A stretch of 11,468 nt of DNA from Pedobacter sp. Lineage in GTDB: Bacteria; Bacteroidota; Bacteroidia; Sphingobacteriales; Sphingobacteriaceae. Under the pieces are notes generated by a model. That model worked only from the letters and a program-made list of their open reading frames with translations, was not told the DNA's origin and searched no databases. Shown piece after piece: positions 6,841-11,468 of this stretch. Location of the stretch: contig SEDG01000073.1 of NCBI GenBank assembly GCA_004295885.1, positions 1 to 11,468 on the forward strand. The letters are read 5' to 3'. Position numbers and translations under genes: made by a program. How positions within the stretch are numbered: the first letter of the stretch is position 1; every line of letters starts with the position of its first letter.

Positions 6841-7536
6841 TTAATCTTTTAGGAAGGTAAATAGCTGCCCATCTTTTGCCATAATTACTTTTGAGGTGAG
6901 GTTAACGAATAACCCATGCGCCAAAAGTCCGACTATTTGATTTAAGCTTTCCGAGAGTTTTCTAGGTTCATCAATGAAGCCAAAATCTACATCTACAATA
7001 TAATTGTTGTTATCAGAGATGAAAATCTTTCCTTCTTTATATCTCAACTTTACAATACCGTTCAGCTTCTCTAGTTCCTTAACAACATACTGATAAGCTG
7101 TTGGCACAACTTCTATTGGCACTTTAAAAGCACCTAATTGTTCAACTTTTTTCGATGAATCGGTAACTATTATCCGGTTCTTACTTAGCGAGGCGACTAT
7201 CTTTTCTCTAAAAAGTGCACCTCCTCCTCCTTTTATTAAATCTAAGGTTTCGGTAAATTCATCTGCTCCATCAATGCTGATATCAATATATGATGTTTCA
7301 CCGAGCTCTTGCATAGGAATGCCTAATGAAACGGCTAATTCTTCCGTTTTTATGGAACTGGCAACTCCTTTAATTTTTAATCCGTCATTAACTCTTCTCG
7401 CTAATTCTTCAATGGCAAATTTTGCTGTAGAACCTGTTCCTAAGCCTACTATATCATTTCCTTTTACAAAAGAAACGGCCATTATAGCAGCTGCTTCTTT
7501 TTCTATTTCACTTTGGTTTTGCTTATTTACTGACAT
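6841..7536 (-). CDS. rpiA: Ribose-5-phosphate isomerase A
   Basis: A 231-residue cytoplasmic enzyme that interconverts ribose 5-phosphate and ribulose 5-phosphate in the pentose phosphate pathway. Family motifs are intact: the phosphate-binding loop GLGTGSTA (residues 31-38), SSIKTE (60-65), the catalytic DGADE (89-93), K102 and GGGGALFREK (103-112) with E111, and a C-terminal LLAHGLFVN. The length matches the family. I start at the ATG at 7536; the TTG directly before it (7537-7539) is in frame but less likely. This is a housekeeping enzyme with no direct role in tyrosine breakdown, so its position between fahA and hmgA is probably incidental. A 9-bp inverted repeat lies just upstream. Confidence 0.95.
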   Translation of the reverse strand: MSVNKQNQSEIEKEAAAIMAVSFVKGNDIVGLGTGSTAKFAIEELARRVNDGLKIKGVASSIKTEELAVSLGIPMQELGETSYIDISIDGADEFTETLDLIKGGGGALFREKIVASLSKNRIIVTDSSKKVEQLGAFKVPIEVVPTAYQYVVKELEKLNGIVKLRYKEGKIFISDNNNYIVDVDFGFIDEPRKLSESLNQIVGLLAHGLFVNLTSKVIMAKDGQLFTFLKD

Positions 7537-7543
7537 CAATTAA

Positions 7544-7573
7544 AAATAGCAAAGAAATTTGAAATTGCTATTT
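7544..7573. promoter_or_regulatory. Inverted repeat AAATAGCAA / TTGCTATTT upstream of rpiA
   Basis: Perfect 9-bp arms (7544-7552 and 7565-7573) are separated by 12 bp, so arm centres are 21 bp apart, about two helical turns. The site begins eight bases before the rpiA ATG, so it would be a leader hairpin if transcription starts further upstream, or an operator for a dimeric regulator. No T run follows, so it is not a typical terminator. Confidence 0.4.
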
Positions 7574-7598
7574 AAAACCATAATTTAGCCCCAAGAAA

Positions 7599-7703
7599 AT
7601 GAGTAGTCATTCAACATATCAAAATCACAATGCTAATGAAGTTCTTTCAGCATTTAGATATGCCATGTTATCTAAAATCATTTTTGCGCAATATCCTTTT
7701 TAG
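7599..7703 (+). CDS. Possible 34-codon ORF in the rpiA-hmgA divergent gap
   Basis: ATG at 7599 to TAG at 7701 encodes 34 residues beginning MSSHSTYQNHNANEV and ending FAQYPF. Three Tyr and three Phe make up about 18% of it, notable just ahead of Phe/Tyr catabolic genes, where a leader peptide could be imagined. There is no clear ribosome binding site, no terminator before hmgA, and the proposed hmgA promoter lies downstream of this ORF. Chance is the simpler explanation; listed with low confidence. Confidence 0.2.
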   Translation: MSSHSTYQNHNANEVLSAFRYAMLSKIIFAQYPF

Positions 7704-7727
7704 ACTTCCCAATACTTCGTCTACCCT

Positions 7728-7762
7728 AAAACGTTTCTAACTATTTAAACGTTATATATTTA
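7728..7762 (+). promoter_or_regulatory. Candidate hmgA promoter with paired AAACGTT motifs
   Basis: TATATTTA at 7755-7762 is one mismatch from the -7 consensus and lies 25 bp before the hmgA ATG. A weak -33-like TTTC lies at 7734-7737, at shorter spacing than usual (17 bp). AAACGTT occurs twice, at 7729-7735 and 7747-7753, exactly 18 bp apart, each containing the palindrome AACGTT and bracketing the spacer region. The pair is a candidate operator for the hmgA-hpd unit. Confidence 0.4.
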
Positions 7763-7787
7763 CATTCTAACCAAATTACCTAACGCT

Positions 7788-8954
7788 ATGCCTATTTACC
7801 ATACATTAGGAACAATTCCACCAAAAAGACATACGGTTTTCCGTAAACCAAATGGCGATTTGTACGCAGAGGAATTAGTTTCTACCGAAGGCTTTTCAAG
7901 TTTATATTCACTGGTTTACCATTGTCATCCGCCAACATTTGTAAAACATTTAGGAGAGCCGTATAATGTAGAACCTAAAATTGCTCGAGAAAAACATTTG
8001 CGCCATACAAGTCTAATCGGCTTTAACATTAAGCCAGAAGATGATTATTTAAAAAGCCGCAAGCCTGTATTGGTCAATAGCGACTTGCATATTTCTTTGG
8101 CGGCGCCAAGAAAATCAATGACTGATTATTTCTACAAAAATAGTCAGGCCGATGAAGTGATTTTTATTCACGAAGGTTCAGGAACATTGAAAACTGGCTT
8201 TGGGAAAATCAAATTTGAGTACGGAGATTACCTGGTTGTTCCTCGTGGCACAATTTATCAATTGGAGTTTAATGATGAGAACAACAGACTTTTTATTGTA
8301 GAAAGTTTTAGTCCAATTCGTACACCAAAAAGATATAGAAACCAATTTGGGCAGCTAGAAGAGCATTCTCCGTACTGCGAAAGGGATATCAAACGTCCAC
8401 AAGATTTAGAAACTATTGATGAAGTTGGAGATTTCAAAGTATTGATTAAAAAACAGGGAATTATGTATCCTTATACTTACGGTACACACCCATTTGATTT
8501 TGTAGGCTGGGATGGTTTCCACTATCCTTGGGCATTTTCTATTCACGATTTTGAGCCGATAACTGGGCGTTTACATCAACCACCGCCAGTTCATCAAACC
8601 TTTGAGGGGCATAACTTCGTGATTTGTTCTTTCGTTCCACGTAAGTATGATTACCACCCGTTGTCAATCCCAGCTCCCTATAACCATAGCAACGTGGATA
8701 GCGATGAGGTTTTATATTACGTAGATGGAGATTTTATGAGCCGTAAAAGTGTAGTAAAAGGTCAAATTACGTTGCATCCAGGGGGAATACCTCACGGACC
8801 ACATCCAGGAACGGTAGAAAAATCAATAGGAAAAGAAAAAACAGACGAACTAGCTGTTATGATAGACCCTTTTAGACCTTTGATGTTAACACAAGATGCT
8901 GTTGATATTGAAGATGAAAGTTACCATACCAGCTGGCAGATAAACGTCGAGTAA
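7788..8954 (+). CDS. hmgA: Homogentisate 1,2-dioxygenase
   Basis: A 388-residue cytoplasmic non-haem iron enzyme that opens the ring of homogentisate to give maleylacetoacetate. This is the shorter Bacteroidota-type form, against about 440 residues in human. The cupin-type iron site is visible: H300 and E307 in PYNHSNVDSDEVLYYVDG and H336 in GGIPHGPHPG. H-to-E spacing is seven residues rather than six as in human HGD; the cupin motif allows either. The N-terminal half holds a further cupin-like segment (DEVIFIHEGSGTLKT, about 122-136, and GDYLVVPRGTIYQLEF, about 146-161). FEGHNFVICSFVPR at about 272-285 is also typical. It is divergent from rpiA and followed after 73 bp by hpd on the same strand, very probably as one operon for consecutive reactions. 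No truncation is apparent. Confidence 0.95.
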   Translation: MPIYHTLGTIPPKRHTVFRKPNGDLYAEELVSTEGFSSLYSLVYHCHPPTFVKHLGEPYNVEPKIAREKHLRHTSLIGFNIKPEDDYLKSRKPVLVNSDLHISLAAPRKSMTDYFYKNSQADEVIFIHEGSGTLKTGFGKIKFEYGDYLVVPRGTIYQLEFNDENNRLFIVESFSPIRTPKRYRNQFGQLEEHSPYCERDIKRPQDLETIDEVGDFKVLIKKQGIMYPYTYGTHPFDFVGWDGFHYPWAFSIHDFEPITGRLHQPPPVHQTFEGHNFVICSFVPRKYDYHPLSIPAPYNHSNVDSDEVLYYVDGDFMSRKSVVKGQITLHPGGIPHGPHPGTVEKSIGKEKTDELAVMIDPFRPLMLTQDAVDIEDESYHTSWQINVE

Positions 8955-8994
8955 AAGAGTTGGGAAACGAGAGTTTGGAGTTAAGTCCACAACC

Positions 8995-9026
8995 TTTCAA
9001 CAGTTCAACATTCAATATTTCAACAA
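8995..9026. repeat. TTCAACA-type short repeat between hmgA and hpd
   Basis: TTTCAACA (8995-9002), GTTCAACA (9003-9010) and a looser TTCAATATTTCAACA (9011 on) form an 8-bp-based degenerate repeat that ends at the hpd start codon. It would lie in the intercistronic RNA if hmgA and hpd are co-transcribed. Confidence 0.6.
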
Positions 9027-9027
9027 T

Positions 9028-9933
9028 ATGAGCACACAAACATTCGCAGAAAAAATAGCAAAAGCACAAGATTTCCTTCCAATTAATGGAACGGACTACA
9101 TAGAATTTTATGTGGGTAATGCCAAACAGGCTGCCCATTATTATAAAACAGCATTCGGTTTTCAGTCGTTGGCTTATGCCGGACCTGAAACTGGAGTTCG
9201 TGACCGAGCTTCGTACGTTTTGCAACAAGGCAAAATAAGATTGATTTTAACAACGGCTTTAAAATCTGATAGCCTAATTGCCGAGCACGTTAAAACACAT
9301 GGTGATGGCGTAAAGGTTTTAGCACTTTGGGTTGATGATGCCTACAGCGCTTTTGAAGAAACAACCAAACGTGGAGCAAAACCATATTTAGAGCCGCAAA
9401 CTTTAACTGATGAAAATGGCGAGGTTAGAATGTCGGGGATTTATACCTACGGCGAAACTTCGGCATTGATGAGCAAGGTGATGAGCAATGGGAATGGTTT
9501 CTCTAAATTCCCAATCAATGAACCTGCAGAGGGAAAGAAAAAATCCCAGATTGAAGAATACCTAGAGTTTTATGAAGGTGAAGGCGTTCAGCATATTGCA
9601 GTTGCCACTAAGGATATTGTAAAAACTGTAACCGAGCTAAAATCTCGTGGGGTCGAATTTTTAAGTCCGCCACCAGAAGCTTATTACGAAATGATGCCAA
9701 CCCGTGTTGGAGAAATTGATGAGGAAATTGCTCTGCTAAAAAGCCTTGGAATTTTAGTTGATTGTGATGAGGAGGGTTATTTGCTGCAAATTTTCACAAA
9801 ACCAGTTGAAGACCGTCCTACTCTTTTCTTTGAGATTATACAACGTAAAGGTGCGCAATCTTTCGGTGCAGGAAACTTTAAAGCCTTGTTTGAGTCTTTA
9901 GAAAGAGAGCAAGAATTGAGAGGGAACTTGTAA
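9028..9933 (+). CDS. hpd: 4-hydroxyphenylpyruvate dioxygenase with an internal in-frame deletion
   Basis: Homologue of the non-haem iron enzyme that converts 4-hydroxyphenylpyruvate to homogentisate, the substrate of HmgA encoded 73 bp upstream. Residues 1-144 match the N-terminal vicinal-oxygen-chelate domain (NGTDYIEFYVGNAKQAAHYY, HGDGVKVLALWV). Residues 145-301 match the C-terminal catalytic domain (FPINEPAEGKKKSQIEEYL, GVQHIA with iron ligand H189, LFFEIIQRKGA with ligand E269, FGAGNF). The total is 301 residues where the family has about 375-380. YGET (141-144) is followed directly by SALMSK. In normal Bacteroidota enzymes about 75 residues lie between them, including the first iron-ligand His of the conserved DHxVGN motif. 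The frame is kept, with the junction near 9459/9460. As written, the iron site lacks one ligand and the domain is cut, so activity is doubtful. This could be a genuine deletion or an assembly error. Confidence 0.92.
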   Translation: MSTQTFAEKIAKAQDFLPINGTDYIEFYVGNAKQAAHYYKTAFGFQSLAYAGPETGVRDRASYVLQQGKIRLILTTALKSDSLIAEHVKTHGDGVKVLALWVDDAYSAFEETTKRGAKPYLEPQTLTDENGEVRMSGIYTYGETSALMSKVMSNGNGFSKFPINEPAEGKKKSQIEEYLEFYEGEGVQHIAVATKDIVKTVTELKSRGVEFLSPPPEAYYEMMPTRVGEIDEEIALLKSLGILVDCDEEGYLLQIFTKPVEDRPTLFFEIIQRKGAQSFGAGNFKALFESLEREQELRGNL

Positions 9934-9937
9934 TTAG

Positions 9938-9965
9938 ATGTGAGAATTGAGATATGAGAATTGAG
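9938..9965. repeat. Two-copy 14-bp tandem repeat after hpd
   Basis: ATGTGAGAATTGAG (9938-9951) is followed directly by ATATGAGAATTGAG (9952-9965), with one difference. It begins five bases after the hpd stop codon, in non-coding DNA. It forms no hairpin. Confidence 0.7.
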
Positions 9966-10031
9966 ACCAGTCTAACTCCAAATTTCAAAATCTTACCATC
10001 AGCCAGTTCCTTACTAACAAAACAAAGTTAA

Positions 10032-10039
10032 TATATTTG
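10032..10039 (+). promoter_or_regulatory. -7-type promoter element of the putative lipoprotein gene
   Basis: TATATTTG matches TAnnTTTG exactly and lies 12 bp before the ATG at 10052, so the leader would be only a few bases, as for the NlpC/P60 gene. The expected -33 region (about 10007-10010, TTCC) is poor. Confidence 0.45.
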
Positions 10040-10051
10040 ATGTAAAAGATA

Positions 10052-10408
10052 ATGATAGCTTCAAAACTAAAATTCTTACTTATTGGGCTAGTTTTATTGC
10101 AAATGCAAACTTGCAAAAAAGAAGACTTCAAGGACGTGCCTGTTTGCATTTTAGAAAAAATTCAAAAGCTCAAAAATGAGAATGTTGCAAATCCACCTGC
10201 AAGTGTTTGGCAATATGAATACAACGGGCAAACTGTTTACTTCATTCCGCAGAAATGCTGCGATATTCCAAGTGCACTTTATGACAGCAATTGTAATCTA
10301 ATTTGCAGTCCAGATGGTGGTTTTACAGGAAAAGGCGATGGTAAATGCAAAGACTTTTTCGAAAAACGGACCAAGGAAAAACTGATTTGGAAAGACGATA
10401 GAAAATAA
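10052..10408 (+). CDS. Small Cys-rich putative lipoprotein (DUF6970-like)
   Basis: A 118-residue protein with an N-terminal hydrophobic segment (about residues 7-17) ending in QMQTC. C21 followed by KKED resembles a Bacteroidota lipoprotein signal, although the lipobox residues before Cys are not canonical. The mature part has six more Cys (32, 69, 70, 81, 85, 99) in a pattern typical of disulfide-rich secreted domains: NPPASVWQYEYNGQTVYFIP, KCCDIPSALYDSNCNLICSPDGG, TGKGDGKC. The motif set (NPP..VW.Y.Y.G, CCD, NC, C.PDGG, GDG.C) recalls the small Bacteroidota domain DUF6970, from memory. No function is known to me. It has its own promoter element and a strong terminator immediately after the stop codon, so it is probably a single-gene unit. 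Confidence 0.8.
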   Translation: MIASKLKFLLIGLVLLQMQTCKKEDFKDVPVCILEKIQKLKNENVANPPASVWQYEYNGQTVYFIPQKCCDIPSALYDSNCNLICSPDGGFTGKGDGKCKDFFEKRTKEKLIWKDDRK

Positions 10409-10441
10409 AAAAAGCTGTTTAGGAAACTAAGCGGCTTTTTT
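10408..10441. terminator. Strong bidirectional intrinsic terminator
   Basis: Arms 10408-10422 (AAAAAAGCTGTTTAG) and 10427-10441 (CTAAGCGGCTTTTTT) pair over 15 positions, two of them G-U, around the tetraloop GAAA. A and T runs on either side make it work for both strands. It ends the putative lipoprotein gene from the left and the 38-aa membrane protein gene from the right, whose stop codon overlaps its edge. Confidence 0.85.
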
Positions 10442-10556
10442 AGCAATGCCCCAAAGCGTAATAAATAACTACAAAAATAATGATGGTTGATAAACAGCCA
10501 CCTCCTAGTTTTTTAGCACCGTAGCCAGCAATGATAGTTCTGAAGAAATTATTCAT
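10440..10556 (-). CDS. 38-residue single-helix membrane protein
   Basis: ATG at 10556-10554 to TAA at 10442-10440 encodes 38 residues. The start is MNNFFRTIIAGYGAKKLGGG, then a hydrophobic stretch LSTIIIFVVIYYALG at about residues 22-36 suited to one membrane span, ending GHC. The basic, glycine-containing N-terminal half before the helix suggests the N-terminus stays in the cytoplasm. Support for a real gene: a sharply two-part protein-like composition, a stop codon that overlaps a bidirectional terminator, and a resemblance, as I recall, to small AYGAKKLGGGC-type proteins in Bacteroidota. The function is unknown. It is convergent with the lipoprotein gene and has no close neighbour upstream on its strand. 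No clear promoter was found. Confidence 0.7.
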   Translation of the reverse strand: MNNFFRTIIAGYGAKKLGGGCLSTIIIFVVIYYALGHC

Positions 10557-10587
10557 AGGTTAAGTTTTGTAGAATAACCCTTAAAAG

Positions 10588-10850
10588 GTGCAAAAAGTTT
10601 TTTTGAAAAGCAATTTAGCAGTTCTTGGGCAAAAATCAGTCCCGCCATTTGCTTCAATTCCCGATGAAAAAATCGGGAGATTTTCGCGTCTGTCGGGTTT
10701 TAGAATTAAAGGCTGTGGTTTAAGGCAAGGTGCAAGGCATATAGCATGGCAGCACAAACTTTTGTTAATTAAACGGGTTCCGATAGCTATCGGAAGAAGC
10801 GGAAATACTTTTTGTTATGCTGAGCTTGTCGAAGCACAAAAAGATTGCAG
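10588..10850. repeat. Composite of palindromic dispersed repeats (no convincing gene)
   Basis: This stretch holds TCCCGAT/ATCGGGA (10659-10665 and 10672-10678), the perfect 18-bp palindrome TTCCGATAGCTATCGGAA (10778-10795), and a CTGAGCTTGTCGAAG element (10820-10834) flanked by the inverted pair CTTTTTG/CAAAAAG (10808-10814 and 10837-10843). All are known types of dispersed intergenic palindromes in Bacteroidota. A 92-codon frame crosses the region (10588-10866, +), but its translation is largely the repeats read through (VPIAIGR, AELVEAQ), so I do not call it a gene. The wording between the palindromes may belong to a longer repeat or to a decayed gene. Confidence 0.6.
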
Positions 10851-10852
10851 CA

Positions 10853-10880
10853 AAAAGCCCGACTAACATTAATCAGGCTT
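10853..10880 (-). terminator. Terminator of the glycoside hydrolase gene
   Basis: On the - strand AAGCCTGA (10880-10873) pairs with TCGGGCTT (10862-10855), with one mismatch, and is followed directly by a T run (GGGCTTTTTG). It lies about 50 bp beyond the stop codon at 10932. Confidence 0.7.
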
Positions 10881-10931
10881 CTGTACTTGTTTTTCTAATC
10901 AATAAAATTTTCGGTCTTTCCAACTTTCGGA

Positions 10932-11468
10932 CTAATTCTTCTCTTTAATCACAATCAACAACCCTTTACCTTTTGGAATAGTTATTTCAGTTGGGGTTCC
11001 GATGTTTGCTCCTATTTGAAAATTTTGAACCTCTGGAACTGTAAGCATCGCTTTCGCAGGATTGATGCCTAGCTTATCCCAATCAATAATCAGCTTTATT
11101 GTTTCATCTTTTTCAGACCAACTTGCAATAGAAACCAATGCCGCACCTTGTTTTTTGTATACAGTTGCCAAAACTTCAGCTTTGCTAGTTTTAACTGGAC
11201 AATTTGCAGACCAGTAACCAATCATTTTTGTTCCTTTCATACCAAAATTATCCCAAACTTTCCATAATGGTCTTGGGTCGTTATTGCCCGACCAAGGCAA
11301 ACGATTAGTCATTCCGTAAATCATTCCACGCCAAGGATTTCCACCATCCTGCAACATTTCGCCCATTAAGCCGAAAGGAATTCCACTTACTTCTGTTAAG
11401 TAAAAATCTGGCTTATTCTTTTCGTAATCGAAATATTCGCCAAACCATAAGCGATTTAAATATGGGAA
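10932..11468 (-). CDS. C-terminal part of a DUF6067 / GH123-like glycoside hydrolase (5' end outside window)
   Basis: The frame is open from the right edge of the window to a TAG at 10934-10932 and gives 178 residues. An internal ATG at 11366 is not the real start, since the protein continues upstream as FPYLNRLWFGEYFDYEK. Motifs typical of DUF6067 glycoside hydrolase-type proteins follow in order: LWFGEYFDY, SGIPFGLMGEML, GGNPWRGMIYGMTNRLPW (about residues 42-60), DPRPLWKVWDNFGM and MIGYW. A beta-rich C-terminal domain (VLATVYKKQGAALVSIASW to the end) follows. Family members are thought to act on polysaccharides or glycans outside the cytoplasm; the substrate cannot be inferred. The catalytic region proper and any signal peptide lie outside the window. 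It is unrelated to the aromatic pathway genes. Confidence 0.85.
   Translation of the reverse strand, partial: FPYLNRLWFGEYFDYEKNKPDFYLTEVSGIPFGLMGEMLQDGGNPWRGMIYGMTNRLPWSGNNDPRPLWKVWDNFGMKGTKMIGYWSANCPVKTSKAEVLATVYKKQGAALVSIASWSEKDETIKLIIDWDKLGINPAKAMLTVPEVQNFQIGANIGTPTEITIPKGKGLLIVIKEKN

Noticed and set aside
7537..7539. TTG as rpiA start codon
   Set aside because: An ATG follows immediately in frame and fits the family N-terminus; TTG would add only one residue.
8872..9228. - strand ORF across the hmgA-hpd junction
   Set aside because: It is a shadow of hmgA and hpd on the opposite strand and spans their intergenic repeat.
10588..10866. 92-aa protein-coding gene
   Set aside because: Most of the translation is dispersed palindromes read through (VPIAIGR, AELVEAQ); no family resemblance.
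10932..11366. Complete 144-aa protein starting at 11366
   Set aside because: The same frame continues without a stop to the window edge with conserved DUF6067-type residues, so 11366 is an internal Met.

Overview
The window looks like chromosomal DNA from a Bacteroidota species, most likely a Sphingobacteriaceae member close to Pedobacter. This is inferred from four things: AT-rich sequence, Bacteroidota-type promoters (TTTG-like -33, TAnnTTTG-like -7), weak Shine-Dalgarno sites, and proteins whose style matches that group. It carries no rRNA, tRNA, transposase, phage gene or CRISPR array that I can see.

Layout. Positions 1-342 hold the 3' end of an unrecognised gene. A 513-bp gap follows, containing a striking 11-bp-phased repeat (411-652) and a hairpin/promoter zone (722-831). 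On the + strand come a pterin-dependent aromatic amino acid hydroxylase (856-2637), a short-chain dehydrogenase (2727-3428), a secreted NlpC/P60 peptidase (3489-4022) and a DUF1801 protein (4156-4566). A - strand block holds, in transcription order, rpiA (7536-6841), a fumarylacetoacetate hydrolase (6741-5743) and a flavin-reductase-like split-barrel protein (5553-4666). Divergent from rpiA, on the + strand, are hmgA (7788-8954) and hpd (9028-9933). Then come a Cys-rich putative lipoprotein (10052-10408), a bidirectional terminator, a 38-residue one-helix membrane protein on the - strand (10556-10440), a patch of palindromic dispersed repeats, and the C-terminal part of a DUF6067/GH123-like glycoside hydrolase running off the right edge on the - strand.

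How the genes work together. Most of the central genes belong to the phenylalanine/tyrosine-to-homogentisate pathway: Phe to Tyr (hydroxylase), 4-hydroxyphenylpyruvate to homogentisate (Hpd), homogentisate to maleylacetoacetate (HmgA), and fumarylacetoacetate to fumarate plus acetoacetate (FAH). The tyrosine aminotransferase, maleylacetoacetate isomerase and pterin carbinolamine dehydratase are not in the window. The SDR and the flavin-reductase-like protein are possible helpers of unknown role.

Main points for a second look. (1) hpd is about 75 codons shorter than expected. The missing block lies in frame between residues 144 and 145 and includes the first iron-binding His, so the encoded enzyme should not work as a normal HPPD. 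(2) The 411-652 array has CG in the same position of 16 out of 21 consecutive 11-bp slots. (3) Almost every intergenic gap is filled by its own short degenerate tandem repeat. (4) There is a 38-aa membrane protein gene below usual length cut-offs.
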